A stretch of DNA of 64,000 nt from Larix kaempferi (Eukaryota > Streptophyta > Pinopsida > Pinales > Pinaceae): contig BSBM01001662.1 in NCBI GenBank assembly GCA_027924585.1, positions 496,001 through 560,000 on the forward strand, in the 5' to 3' direction. The translations under genes and the position numbers were made by a program. Shown here in pieces: positions 34,590 through 47,553 of this stretch (position 1 is the stretch's first letter; every line of letters begins with the position of its first letter). Under the pieces are notes generated by a model. That model made no database searches. It was given only the letters and a program-made list of their open reading frames with translations, and was not told the DNA's origin.

Positions 34590-36766
34590 TATTATCCAAT
34601 TCGCTGTTATAGAAAGTGCATTTTGTAATAATGGTAGAAAATACGATGTGCTTATATACTCTTTTTCTTCATATGTTCTTTGCGATGGGACAAACAAGTG
34701 TACTCTATTTTATAAACATGTATATATATGTATGAATCGCATTGTTGTTATCACCTTAGAACTATCCTAAGATCATAATCAAGATGGGTAGGTCCGTTCA
34801 AACGACGATATGGTTTAAAAGCATCCATGGAATATGGGGTGTGTAGATTGTTTTCGAAAATCTATTTCAGTGTAAAGCTACATTTTTATTCCTTTCTTGA
34901 AATTCATAGGACTATATTGTTTGTGTACTTGATTGAGGAAGACATGCATTAAATTAAAATAAATAAATTAGAGATATTTGATTTTGGAGCGAAGCTAGAT
35001 TATAAAATATCTAGAGTTTAACTCCCCATGAACCTATTAATCTAGGGATTGTGATTTTAGACTAGGGATACAACTAAGAGAGAATTGAGGAACTTATGTG
35101 CACTAGTATGTGAGAACTTGACACATGGTTGCATGAGAATGAATTATAAAATTAATAAATTAAATTAATTTTGCAGGAAACAACACATGTTGTATGATAC
35201 TTTTCTATTTAAGAAACTAAGAATGAAGAGAAAAAGGATCTATTGATCCCTAATGCTCGATGGATTCCGTAATGTAAGTTTGAGATTAAGTGTGGTCTGT
35301 GTGAGTTTGGTTGAGAACTACTATGGGGTTTCGGAGATCTGTTTTGAGCATTTAGGCTTGTCTGTTCTTTGCAACCCTTATTTGATCGGGGAATTGGGAG
35401 GAAGAAGACTACTTCCAATATGTTAGGGAGGTCAACCGAGCTGTCTTTCGGTAAATTGTTGAAAGCTTGGATCAAATTAAGCAGAAACCCCTCCCATGAC
35501 TTCTTCAATGGTTGGATCGGTCGTCATGGACATGTTTTTCTTGTCCTTAATAATTTCTTTTCTATTGAAATTTATGAAAATTTATTAGGTTTAATATTAA
35601 GCGGGTGATCTGCATTTGTCATTATACAATTCTGTATTGCTAATTGGTAAAAGATTTAACTTTAATTAGAATTTAGTTAGATCATCAGAAAGAGTCCTAA
35701 TAGGATGTTTTGAATACCAGACATGCTTCTCAAAATTGTAGTCATCGTCGTAAGAAGAAATATTTTCCTTAGACCCAAGTTGCTATTCGTTTGCTCTTAC
35801 TCATAAACACAATGCCAAAGAACTTTTCCATACACCACTCATATAAATTCCATACCATTTCTTTAATCTATTTGAAAACGTTGACGACCTTATAGTATAA
35901 AATTTCATGTGATAATTGTTGTCATTTTTAACGGATGCATGGTTAAAAAAGACAGCTCTTTAACATCTTAAAAATATCATCATAATTAATTAAAATATTT
36001 TCCTATCACAATTTTTTATAAATAGAATATATTTAAAATAAATATTAAAAAACTAAGCAATATAACATAGTAATTTTATTTTATTTCCTCTCACTTTTGA
36101 TTTTACTACATTGTACCTAAGTTATTACATCTTAGGAGTAGTAAGACAAAGTTAGCCTGCTGCCACTTAATACCATGTTGCTAAGCGGTACTCTAGGGAT
36201 ATATGAATAATAAAAATATAAAAAGTGAAACTACGGTTCAATGGTGTGGCTAGAATTTCCTCACGAACAACTAGGCGTGGTGAAGTGATAGATCCTCGAA
36301 CGAGAGGGGGAAAGAAGGGATCATTTGGCAGGTTGTTGAGACAGAAGGGACCATTTGGCAGGTTGTTGATTCTTCCGTTTCATGTCGTTCACACTTTCGT
36401 TCAGCAGTCCCATAAGTCTCCACCCTCGTTTCCTTTATGTCTAGTCATATCTCGCTTTTGCCAAAATGTTTGAATATTTAAAGTTCTTTAAATCCAGAGT
36501 TAGGGTGTATCCTAGGTTCATTGTATTGCATTTTTTTTGGGGAGTGAGATGTATATTAGTCCTCAATCTTTGAATAAAATATTTATTTTTACTTTAAATT
36601 TATTTTTCTTACATTGAGTATTTATTTTTGCTTTAAATCTATTTTTCTTACATGGAGTTCTAAAGGGTATTTGACTTGATGAAAGTCACATAACAATATT
36701 ATTATTAATTTTTAAAATCAAAATAATATAATTAAAATTTATTAAATTTATAATTATAATACACTC
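34590..36766. other. No recognisable genes
   Basis: Ordinary AT-rich intergenic sequence. The ORFs at 35209-35508 (minus), 35369-35608 (plus) and 36225-36473 (plus) show no domain I recognise. A 30-bp unit with CATTTGGCAGGTTGTTGA is present twice in tandem at about 36314-36372. Confidence 0.35.
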
Positions 36767-36990
36767 ATGATACACTCACTTGGTTCCCTATAAGTATTAA
36801 CATTATATTATCAATAGGATTGGATTATAAATATCCATACATGATACACTCACTTGGTTCCCTATAAATATTAATATTATATTATCAATAGGATTATAAC
36901 AAATAAGGACCATCCATACATGATACACTCACTTGGTTCCCTATAAATATTAACATTATATTATCAATAGGATTGGATTATAAATATATG
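36767..36990. repeat. Three 74-79 bp tandem repeats
   Basis: Units start at 36767, 36841 and 36920 with ATGATACACTCACTTGG. The second has a small internal change after AATAGGAT. The copies are nearly identical, so the array is fairly recent. Confidence 0.9.
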
Positions 36991-38604
36991 AGTTAAATAT
37001 TATATTAATTTTTATAAAAATGAATTTCAATCATATTTTGAATTTTTTATTTCACTATACAAATAATATGGATTTTTAAAAGTAAGTTACATATTGACTA
37101 AGGACTTACTACGATTTTATGTCACTAATGACAATAAAAGTGGGATTAACAAGATATAATTGATTCAATGTTAATTTGAATTCATGTATTAGACATATTC
37201 TACAAATTCATTAGAAATTTCTAGAGTCCTAGGTACCTATGTTTTCAAAAAATCTTGTTATTTATAATATTTTGAAATTTTTAATTTTTTTAGTTATAAA
37301 GTATAAATATTTTTTTAAATATAAATTTTTAATTATTTTTGTGAAAATGGTTTTTTTTAAATGCTTAAATATTTTTAAAAAATTTCTAAGATTTATCATG
37401 CTATTTTTTTATACATGCATTTTTCAAAAAAAAATATTTTTAAAATAATTATGTACTATTAATTAATTTATGATACTGTACATTTTAAATACAATATAAA
37501 ATAGTGATTTTTCACATTTTTTAATTTATTTCATACTTCAATGCATAGTTTGATAGTTGTATTTAAAAAATATTATTTTTTTAATATTTAACAAATAAAT
37601 GTATATTTAAAAGCTAGTTATAATAAAAGATATTGATTTTGAAAATTTTTTCTTTAAGTTTTCATGTGAAATAAAATATTAAGACCAAAATTGAAAATAA
37701 ATAAAAGACGCAAACATTTTTAATCTTTTTAAACATATTTTCAAAATTTCACATATAAAAATAATAATATTATTTTCCATAAAGTAGTGATTCATAAAAT
37801 GAAACATAGAAAGTAAACCATATATTTAACCATATATTATGGTAAATAGCATAACAATAAGAGTCAAAACATTACAAATATATGTTGTCAAAAATTTGTT
37901 ATTGTAACATGTTTCTCAAGGACATCTTAAAACTAATGAATAATAGTGTATATGACAGATTCATCACCTAGAGCTTGAATTTCTTTTAAAATATTATTGT
38001 GCTCTTCCATTGGGTCTTCTATTTCAACAATTTGTTCAAAGTGATTATTCCTTCCAAACAACCCTTATAATGGTGGTTGAAGCTCTTTTGACATTTTTGC
38101 CACATGTGACTCACTAAATTCTCATTTCTTCAAACCAACTTGTTGCATTGCATTTGGAAGTGATTTAATAGCATTAATTCTATGCTTAATATAATTGTAG
38201 TGTAGTGGATCTTTTCAATGGATATATACAATTTATTCCTTTTTGTAAGGAGAATGGTAGTGTTGTACTTAATCACCAAATAAAAAATAATAATTAAGTA
38301 AAATAACTCAAAGAAACAAATTAAAATTATAAATATCGAATAATTAAAACTAATAGCAATTGAAGTATGCTTTCATATATAACATCATAAATATTACCTC
38401 AAGCCGAGAACAAATCTAAAACTCAATTTCCTTTAGTTGAAAATGTATTAATGAGATAATTATTAATCAATGATTGTGGCTTTTGATAAATGTTTACAAT
38501 CTCTCTTTTCAAATAATTTTCCTCATATGTTAGCTTTGTGACCACAATATTATAAGTCAATAATTGACTATGTTTGTGTTCACTCTTTTCATTGACCAAC
38601 ATAG
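36991..38604. other. Very AT-rich spacer
   Basis: Long A/T runs with no coding signal. The ORF at 37239-37448 consists of K, F, Y, I and L codons and reflects composition only. Confidence 0.5.
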
Positions 38605-38735
38605 ATCAATCTTAAACCCAGATCTATCAACCACCAAGAGGGATCCAATTTCTTGAGGTGTAACATTTTTTGTTAAATTTTAAACTCAAGAAATTTGACC
38701 CCGGCTTTCTTGATAGATACGGGTTTAAGTTTGAT
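38605..38735. repeat. Imperfect inverted repeat with 26-bp arms
   Basis: The arm at 38605-38630 (containing CTTAAACCCAGATCTATCAA) is matched by the reverse complement of 38710-38735 with about four mismatches. Inside, TTTCTTGAG (about 38651) pairs with CTCAAGAAA (about 38684). The roughly 130-bp unit could fold into a long hairpin or be a small MITE. Confidence 0.65.
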
Positions 38736-38921
38736 TTTTTTTTTATAGGATGACATGGATTTTCTTAATTACTATTCATAATTTTTAATTTATGAGCCAC
38801 CATGAATTTTTTTACTACATTGTTGTTTTTGGTAATGTAGTTCATTACGTTATGTTATACTACATTTTTATTTTTGGTAATGTAACATTACGTTATATGC
38901 TACGTTACGTTACATTACGTG

Positions 38922-38957
38922 ACAACATCTCCCCCATACTGGGTTGTAGAGAACCTC
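38922..38957. repeat. Left arm of a 36-bp inverted repeat pair
   Basis: The arm, with core ATCTCCCCCATACTGGG, is matched by the reverse complement of 48801-48836 with three mismatches in 36. The pair encloses 9.9 kb including captured-gene fragments and the copia element. No convincing target duplication flanks it. Confidence 0.7.
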
Positions 38958-40822
38958 ATGAATAAGAAGTGGATCATAAGTATTATATTTTTCCATCATG
39001 CAAGATGTATGCTTTTACCATCACACATAAATGGATCACTATTTGAATTCTCAATATCAGGTATGTGCTTGTCACATAAATAAATAAGAATCCAATTAAC
39101 TTATAAATAATAAAATTGATTTCTAAATTTAAACAATAAATAATATAGTGCAAATATCTTATCAATAAAGTTGCTTCCTTGAATTTTATGTACCCTCTAA
39201 GGATGATAGCATGATTCATCTTTTCTTGTTTGAATAAAAAACAAAAAAAATCTAAATGTGTGATGTTGTGAGCTCTACAAATCTTGTAACCACTTTATTG
39301 AATGATTGGTCAATATAAGACTCACAATCATAATTAGTATTTTGGATATTGTAACCATGAGGGATATCTTCAATAACTAGGAAATACTCCCTTTTTAGGA
39401 ACAAGATCTATAATGTTTGCACAGGAAACTAATATGACTTGATATTACAGAATGTTAAACCCATTTTGAATTTCATGATCAAGCGTATCACCAAGTTCAA
39501 CATTTGCAAGGTGTTGTCTTCTTTGTCTTTCATTCTTATCTCTTCGAATAAAACTTTTAAATGAATCTAGTACTCCATCTATATTATTATGTGATTCTTC
39601 TTTGATATATTTTATGACAAAAATAAATTTTAAATTTATAAGCAATAAAATAGAAATAATTAAGTTACAAATAAATAAAATAGATATCATAAATCAACAT
39701 ACATTTTTTTAATACAAAAAAAATATTTTAAGTTTTATATAGAGCTCCATCTCGATAGTTGCATTTAACATCATCCCAACTCTTTTCATTCAACATTCTA
39801 ATCATTTTCTCATATATTCTCATGTAAATCTTGTCATTGGAAGAATAAAATAAATAATGCCATAATCATATCTAATCTAACCAGATACTTAGAATATTAA
39901 CATGTTAAACTCAGAAAATAAATTTATCATCAATAAAAATAACTCAACAAAATTACTTTCAAACTTGCTAGACATTTCTTCCATTGATAATTCACCTCAC
40001 CTTGCATGTAATAATATAGCTATGATAAGTGTTTCATCCTTCACTCCTTGCATTGATCTCCAAGGTATTATAGTCATATCGTCTACCAAATTATTTACGT
40101 CTGGACTTGCCTTACCAATGCTTCCTGCTTCCATTTTAGACTTTTCAACTTTTTAATTTGCTATATTATTATTCTCTTAAGCTAAAGATTTCATCAATCA
40201 ATCCCTTATTTTCCCATTTTAAATCCCAACTAGAAAAAAATGTATATAGCTCTAAATGCATCAATTTATCTAGTACCTTGTTGTTTAAAATTTTTTTCAT
40301 TAATCACGAAACCTATTTCCATATAGCATTGCTTCCAAAAATTTGCATCAACTTTCATTCGTCCCCGCAACATAATTGTTCAACTTCAATATGGATTTAA
40401 GTCTTTCTCTTTGTATGAATGTCATGGACATCTTATATTCATTATCTATGTTATGATTCCAGGCCGATAGATTCGCTTTGTCAAACCAACATAAATAATG
40501 CAGTTGACTATTTCAAAAATAGGTTTATTGGGATATTCCCGCATTAGTTCTATTTAGCCTCTAGAGAGTGATTTTCCACAATCACATCATATTTATAATC
40601 AAAACATTTTGATCGATCAGATGCATGCTTAGTAGGAACCTCTTTTGGATCAACAAGAGTAATGCATTCAACCACATCTGCATACCACATGTGCATATGG
40701 ATTGTACCTCATCAATGTTTTCAAGTTGTGAATATGCAAATGGTGTGCCTTTCTAATTTGATACTTCTCTTAGCCTTTTGTGGGTGTATAAAGTTGCTTC
40801 ACATTTAATTGATATTATCTTG
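38958..40822. other. Non-coding sequence inside the inverted-repeat pair
   Basis: AT-rich. Minus-strand ORFs 38983-39219 and 39445-39690 and plus-strand ORFs near 39902-40400 have no recognisable domain. A minus-strand frame around 40020-40140 (reading MEAGSIGKASPDV) looks mildly coding-like but is not identified. Confidence 0.35.
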
Positions 40823-41505
40823 TTGGCATATATAATGACCATAATCTATTCCTGTAACTTTTTCTATCACTCTTCCAAGAACCATGTATCCAAAATTAAC
40901 ATAGTGCATCGCTGAACCTGGATTAAAATCCAGCGGTACACTTTCCATGTGGTGAATGGCATCATGGACCGTTGGAGGAGAAGGGCGACCGAGTGATTGC
41001 GATGCATAGAGAGCTGCAGGGATTGTGAGTAACTCGATTTGGGATGATGTAGAGTTCCATCCTCTCGTGTGTTGCAATAAGTTTTGTATGGTTATATTGA
41101 ATAACCTTATGTTCATAATGGCACCGCTTGGAGGCTCCAGGTTCTCTAGTAAATGAAATGGTTGATCTTCCAGGCTGAGCCTCCCTTCCTAATGGCAAGA
41201 GTTCTCAAAAGAAAGATAAGTCACAAGATATAAGGGAAAAATAAATTGATAGGAATAGAGAAGTGAAATAAGTTTTTTTATGACTTGACCTGCACAAGCT
41301 TGAGAATGGCAGTTCCCATGATGACTTTGGAGAAACTATTATATCTCATAATATTCTTTGTAGTTACTTCTTCACCACTTTCACGATCAGCAATTCCAAA
41401 ATATCTGAAATATTTCAGCTAGCCTCCTTTATCCACAACGAGCTAAGCTCTGGGAGCATTAGCGTGTTGCATTAAATTTTTCGATCTCCAATGAGTGATG
41501 GCTAC
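40823..41505 (-). pseudogene. Beta-lactamase-like serine hydrolase fragment, two exons
   Basis: Minus strand. The first exon (about 41291-41505) reads from ITHWRSKNLMQHANAP through LVVDKGG and FRYFGIADRESGEE to YNSFSKVIMGTAILKLVQ, ending at a CAG|GTCAAG donor. SFSK fits the SxxK catalytic motif of the class C beta-lactamase/esterase fold (PF00144). The second exon begins after an AG at 41189: GRLSLEDQPFHLL, NITIQNLLQHTRGWN, then YVNFGYMVLGRVIEKVTG, where YVN is the second catalytic motif (YxN). Two TAG stops (41443-41445 and 41419-41421) interrupt exon 1, and the C-terminal third of the domain is missing. It is a non-functional fragment of a plant gene with an intron retained. Confidence 0.85.
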
Positions 41506-42015
41506 TATTAAATTCTGAAATGGATCTAAAGGAGGTGAGTCATAATTCCCAATCTTGTTGGACAATATCTCCTTAATAAACTCAGGGTTGTGAACATTTA
41601 GCTTGGGCTTAGTACCAAACCAGTAAACAAATTCCTCACCTATATGTCACATACAATGTCTCACTATTTAAGGAATAAGGTAAGGAACATGGTTAGTGAA
41701 TGCATTGAAATTATGAGAAGCGTAAGAGATTGCGATAGGTTTTAGTCCACACATAATCATGAGGAAGAACTCGAGCGACTATGTCATGTGACAGAGGAAT
41801 TGGTATGGAATTTTCCTAAGCCATCATTTGTCTCATCTCAGGAGCATTTCCAAAGAGCAACCTGTATGAAGGTCCTCTGATTCCTTGGGATTCAAAGAAC
41901 CTCTTTAGCTGGACGAGTTTCCACCATATGACCGCTGCATTTCTCAAGAAAATATAACTTGTTGAACAAACACATAAAGCTAAAGCCACTCCATATTGAG
42001 ATCCAATGAAGCTGA
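41506..42015 (-). pseudogene. Cytochrome P450 (CYP72 clan) N-terminal fragment
   Basis: Minus strand. A hydrophobic anchor-like stretch (about 41920-42000: GVALALCVCSTSYIFL) leads into VIWWKLVQLKRFFESQGIRG, then PSYRLLFGNAPEM, SIPIPLSHDIVARVLPH and VWTKTY. This is the conserved N-terminal region of CYP72-clan P450s (CYP72/709/714/734-type). After a short intron-like gap of about 110 bp it resumes at an AG|GTGAGG acceptor near 41623 with EEFVYWFGTKPKLNVHNPEF and IKEILSNKIGNY. A TAG at 41816-41818 and a lost donor site show decay. The haem-binding half is absent. The frame passes within a few codons into the serine-hydrolase fragment, so the two captured pieces are joined. Confidence 0.85.
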
Positions 42016-42117
42016 GATGATATTACTACATGTGCATTTGTAGTTGACTCACTGTGATGATGAACTTAACATTATTTTTTTTTATGGGTTGAGTTCCTAT
42101 GTCTTTGTAATCTGAGA

Positions 42118-42709
42118 TTGTTACAAACTTTGCTCTTTTCCTACCAGTATCCTTCCCTACATCTGCCTATGTGTTTTTTCCTTCTAACTTTCCTCTTTTC
42201 CTACGGGCGATTTTCTAGTCCCAGCCTTTGCCCATATTTTCCTCGGAGTTTCTCCGTTGGGCCTTTGGCCTCTTTTCCTCGGAGTTTCTCCATTGAACCC
42301 TTGGCCATTTATTTCAGTGCTTATGTCCCCCACATTTTACCTCCTCCCCACGCAAATCCTTTTCACACAGTTCCTTCGCTCACCACTACAACGCATCTCC
42401 ACATCTATAGTGATCTTTCACTAGACTCTGTATCTCGTGATAGCGCTGCTCTCCCTACTATCCCTCACATCCCGCATCCATGCCTGCACTTAAATCTCCA
42501 CCATATTCCAGCCTTCAACCCTCCACACATGCATTCCCACAACCTCTCCATGGTTTCACTCTTCCCCACTGTCCAACATCCCACACTCCCTCATTCTTTT
42601 CTAATCTCTTCCTCCCTACAAACCCTATCACTAGTATTCCTATTGTGCCCTCCACCTCTCCATCAAATTCCCATCCACTCCTCTGTGCGCTCTTATCTCA
42701 CCCCCACAC
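42118..42709. repeat. Pyrimidine-rich segment, first copy
   Basis: Strongly C/T-rich on the plus strand. The part 42300-42709 is repeated at 47803-48205 with roughly 8% differences, on the other side of the copia element. It also contains an internal CTCTTTTCCTCGGAGTTTCTCC duplication near 42228-42290. Long ORFs across it arise from the composition, since they occur in more than one frame with poor conservation between the copies. Confidence 0.75.
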
Positions 42710-42959
42710 TGTTAGAAATAGTAATTACTTCACTTAACTTAGCTTTTACATTGAGTTCCTATTTAGACGTTCAGTTAATAAATGCAACAACATGCTTTGC
42801 ATGCATACAAAAGCTAGGTTATAGATTTTAGGGTTTTCCATAAGTGTTTAAATACACATTAGCTTATTGTTTGTATTACATCAGTTGATCTCCATTTATG
42901 AATAAAGATTGAAGAGTCATAGCTCATTCCGCATTATCTTTATTTTATTTCTGCCTCCA
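42710..42959 (+). repeat. 5' LTR of the copia element
   Basis: Starts TGTTAGAAATAG and ends GCCTCCA. Contains the palindrome ATGCTTTGCATGCAT near 42790. Confidence 0.9.
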
Positions 42960-42969
42960 ACCTTTGTTT

Positions 42970-42981
42970 TGGTATCAGAGC
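42970..42981 (+). other. Primer-binding site (initiator Met tRNA)
   Basis: TGGTATCAGAGC, complementary to the 3' end of plant initiator methionine tRNA. It lies 10 bases after the LTR end, slightly further than usual. Confidence 0.95.
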
Positions 42982-43470
42982 TTAGGAGAAGATCAAATTG
43001 GTAGAATATTTTTCCAGAGAAGCCAAAGCCGTAGCTTTGAAGAATTTGTAAGTTTTTTTGAAGAATTTTCACAATTTTTTTTTGGAGAATTTATAAAAAC
43101 AATTTTTTTTTGGAACTACCGCGGCCTTTCTATAGGCTAAAGTGCAATAGATTTGGGAGATACGAGGTAAACAAATTTGGGACTACCACGACCTCCCTAT
43201 AGGCCAAAGCGCAGTAGTTAGTGTAGACCCGCGGCAATTAGGGCAAGAAGATTCTTTTTTTTGAAAAATATATTTTTCTTCAATTTTTTTATGAGTGAAA
43301 GTTTTTCACGAAGTTGTTTTTTTCTTTTACGAGATTCTTTGAGTAAGAATTTTTATTTTTACAAAAGAAGAAGATATTTTTTTTCAAATCTTGTTTAAGA
43401 GGAAACGTTATTTTGAAAAAAGAGGAAGGAGATTATTTTGAAAAAGCCAGTAAAGGACACCGCAGCGTCT

Positions 43471-46400
43471 ATGGCTTCTAGCAGCAATCAATCTCAGATT
43501 TCTCCTCTTACATGGAAAAAGAACTATGATGTTTGGGCCATGAGGATGGCAGTTTATCTCAGGTCAGAAGATGCATGGGAATATGTAGTGTATGGCTATT
43601 TTGAACCTGCAGATGATACAGCTTTTCAAGCACTTTCAAACGCAGAAAAGGATGTCCTGCGAGCGCACAGGAAGAAGGATGCAAAGGCACTGCATCTCAT
43701 AGTGAACGCTTTGGATAATAGCTTATTTCCAAAGATATCAGCGTCATTTCATGCCAAAGCAGCATGAGATACCTTGGCGACTAGTTATCAGGGTGCTGGT
43801 AAGGTACAAACAGCTACACTCCAAAATCTTAGAAGAGATTTTGAAGCCCTGAAGATGAAAGAATCAGACTCAGTAGATTTGTTTATGACCAAAGTCATGG
43901 GTATTGTTAATCAGCTTAATATCTATGGTGAAAAGATGGAAGATCAACGGGTGATTGAAAGGGTTCTGAGATCCCTACCCCACAAATTTGAGTCAAAAGT
44001 TTCAGCGATTGAGGAAGCAAAGGATCTAAGTACTCTCTCTATAGACGAGTTGACCAAATATTTACTTTCATTTGAATCCAGACTCAACAGGAATGAAGAA
44101 TCCTCTCTCGAGAATTATTTCAAAGCACATGTCTCATTCTTAAGATGCAGAGGAAGAGGCAGAGGCAGAGGAGGATCAAGAGGACGAAGCAGAAGTTGCC
44201 AAAGTAATGGCAATGGAGATCAAGATCACCATCATAACCATGAAGGAGGAAACTACGACAAAAAAAGGTTAGAAAAATCTAATATTCAGTGTTATTATTG
44301 CAATAAATTTGGGCATTATGCTCATGAATGTAAAAAGAAAAAGTCTGATCAAGCAAATCATAATGCTAATGTGACTAATACCTCTGAGGATAAAGATGAG
44401 ATGTTATTCCTTACATGTCATGCTACACACGAAAGCCCAAAGGGACTTTGGATTTTAGATAGTGGCTGCAGTAACCATATGACAGGTGACAGAGGTCTAA
44501 TTGTAGACCTAGATGAATCAGTGAGGACAGAGGTCAAAGTTGGCACAGATGAGGTAGTTGCAGTTATTTGCAAAGGAGTGGTCAACATTCTGACCAAACA
44601 AGGCCAACAAAAGACAATCTCAGATGTCTATTATGCTCCAGGATTGAAGCATAATCTGCTTAGCATTGGGAAACTCACTGAAAAGAAGTACAGACTTGTC
44701 TTTGATGGATCAGACCGTGAAATTTATGACAAACCCCCAAATCGACAGTTGATCATCAAAATACAAGTGACTAGGAATAGGATGTATCCACTAGTCATGA
44801 ATTGCAGCAGCAAGGTAACCTCTTTTGCTAAAAAAGCGACTTGCATGGATGATTCTTGGTTATGGAATTTTAGATATGGACATCTTCACTTTGGTGGTCT
44901 CAAGTTTTTGCAGCAAAAAGAGATGGTAAAAGGATTACCCCCTATTAAGGAGCCAGAAAGCAGTTGTGAGTGTTGCATCATTGCAAAGCAGCACGGGGAT
45001 AACTTTCCTAAAGGTATGTCTCGAAGGGCACATGCACTTTAGAACTTATTCATACTGATTTGGTTGGACCAATGCAAACTCAATCGATTGGTGCAAGTTA
45101 TTATTTTCTTACATTTATTGATGTTTTCAGTAGAAAAACTTGGGTGTATTTCCTTTGTCGAAAGTCTGAAACTTTTGGCAAGTTCAAGGAATTTAGGGCT
45201 CTGGTTGAAAAATAGAGTGGTTATCAAATCAAAGTATTGAGATCTGATGGAGGGGGAGAGTATGAATTAAAGGAATTTCATGATTACTGCAAGCATCATG
45301 GAATCAAGAGGCAATTCACTACAATATATACTCCTCAGTAGAATGGTATTGTAGAACGCAAGAATAGAACCATCATGAATATGGCAAGGAGCATGTTGGA
45401 AGGAAGAAATTTGTCCCATGAATTTTGGGGAGACGCAGTGGCTTGTGCTGTTCATGTGATGAATAGATCTCCCACCAAAATTGTGAAGAACAGAGTACCA
45501 GCGAAAGCATGGTCAGGTATGACTTGTAATGGTTCTCATTTTAGAGTATTTGGTTGTGTTGCTTATGCTCATGTTCCTAAACAGCTAAGAAAAAATCTAG
45601 ATGACAGGAGTGAGAAATGTACATTTCTTGGATACGGTGAGCAAACTAAAGCCTACAAGCTATATAACCCTATTACCAAAAAGGTTATTCTCAGCAGAGT
45701 TGTTTTGTTCAAGAAGGAAGAGTCATGGAATGGAACCATAGACAAGGGTATGGGAGCTGCAATACCCCAACCAGAAGATGGAGAAGATGAGGAGATGATT
45801 GGACAACAAGATCCAGTAGCATCTTCACCAGTAGCAAATACTCTTGAAAGAACACCTAGAAACTCAGTTCGAGGTGAAGCATCAAGTTCGCAATCAGGTA
45901 ATGAATATGATCACAGTAATAAAAAGACTAGAAGATTGACAGATATTTATGATGAATTGGATGCAAATACCAATTATGTTTTTATTGCTAGTGAACCCGT
46001 GTTTTATGAAGAGGTTGTAAAACAAGAGCATTGGGTAAATGCTATGGACGAAGAGATAGATTCCATTGAGAGAAATGATACATGGGATCTAGTTGACCTG
46101 CCAAAGAATAAGAAACCCATTGGTGTGAAGTGGGTTTATAAAACCAAACTCAATGAAAAAGGTGAGATTGATAGGTACAAGGCAAGGTTAGTAGCAAAAG
46201 GTTTCTCGCAACAACCAGGAATTGATTTTGGAGAAACTTTTGCACCAGTGGCAAGACTAGACATAGTAAGAGCAGTCCTAGCAATTGCAACCCAGAATAA
46301 ATGGAAAGTGTATCAGATGGATGTCAAGTCGGCATTCTTGAATGGAATTCTTAAAGAAGAAATTTATGTGGAGCAGCCACATGGGTATGAAATAAAAGAA

Positions 46401-47539
46401 CATGAAGATAAAGTTTACAAGTTGAAGAAAGCTCTATATGGGCTCAAGCAAGCTCCAAGAGCTTGGTATAGCATAATTGATTCTTATCTGATAAAAAATG
46501 GTTTTAGCAGAAGCAGCAGCGAACCAACCCTTTACACAATGTAAATCAACAAGGATAGATTTTAATATTTTGCTTGTATGTTGATGATATGATTTTTACA
46601 GGTGACCTCTCAGTAGATGAGTTCAAGGAAGCTATGAAGAAAGAGTTCGAGATGACAAACCTTGGATTGATGAGGTTCTTTCTTGGCATAGAAGTAGAAC
46701 AATCAGAAAAATGTATATTTATCTCTCAAAATAAATATGCTAATGAAGTTCTTAAGCGATTCATAATGCTTAATTGCAGAACAACACCTACACCAGTGGC
46801 AACAGGTACTAAGTTGAGCAAAGAAGATGGCAGTCCCAATGTAGATCCAACATTGTATAAGAGACTTGTAGGAAGTCTCATGTATCTCATAGCTACGAGA
46901 CCTGATATTATGTTTGCCGTTAGCTTGATTTCGAGGTTCATGGAGTCTCCCAAAGACTCGCATTGGCAAGTTGGAAAAAGGATCTTACGATATGTTGCAA
47001 GGACTTCAAGCTATGGAATTTTATACTCAAGCACTGAGTATGATGTTTTGACAGGTTTCACTGACAGTGATTTTGCAGGAAGTTTGGATGACAAGAAGAG
47101 CACTTCCGGTCATGTTTTTCATCTTGGATCAGGGGTGATTTCACGAGCATCCAAGAAGCAGCCCATTGTGACACTTTCATTGGCAGAAGCAGAGTATGTA
47201 GCAGCGACATCAGCAACATGTCAAGCAGTCTGGTTATGCAGAGTTTTAGAAGGTCTTCAACATAAACAAGAAGGACCAAGCACAGTTTATTGTGACAACA
47301 ATTCAGCAATCGCTCGATCCAAGAACCATGTTTTTCACGAGAAAAGCAAGCACATTGATACCAGATATCACTTCATAAGAGAACTTGTGAACAATGGTGA
47401 AGTTCGTGTTGAGCATTGTAAATCGATTGACCAATTGGCTGACTTATTAACAAAGCCATTGGCAAAAGATATTTTTGAAATTCATAGAAATAATTTAGGC
47501 ATTGTAAAAGCTACAGTAGTCAGCAGTAGTCAGCAGTAG
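43471..47539 (+). pseudogene. Copia Gag-Pol polyprotein, stops and frameshifts
   Basis: The likely start is ATG at 43471 (MASSSNQSQ). Gag runs to about 44260 with an RGRGRGG-rich basic stretch and a CCHC knuckle (CYYCNKFGHYAHEC, about 44290). Protease: WILDSGCSNHMTGD (about 44450). Integrase: zinc region GHLHFGGLKFL...CECC (44880-44990), then catalytic D (IHTDLVGP), D (RSDGGGEYE) and E (NGIVERKNRT). RT: YQMDVKSAFLNG (about 46312) and YVDDMIFTG (46577). RNase H: SLAEAEYVAA and YCDNNSAI. Defects are a TGA at 43768 (at an expected Trp), a frameshift near 45036, TAG stops near 45213 and 45340, and stops plus a frameshift at 46542-46570. All domains remain recognisable and catalytic residues are largely kept, so inactivation is by nonsense and frameshift rather than loss. 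Confidence 0.95.
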
Positions 47540-47540
47540 T

Positions 47541-47553
47541 AATTAAGAGGGAG
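47541..47553 (+). other. Polypurine tract of the copia element
   Basis: AATTAAGAGGGAG abuts the 3' LTR start TGTTAGAAATA. The bases just before it are a short CAGCAGTAGT duplication at the end of the coding region. Confidence 0.85.

Noticed and set aside
37239-37448. 69-codon ORF in AT-rich DNA
   Set aside because: The composition (K, F, I, Y and L only) is what very AT-rich sequence gives by chance.
42118-42831. 237-codon ORF as a gene
   Set aside because: It lies in the same pyrimidine-rich segment, runs into the copia LTR, and has no recognisable domain.
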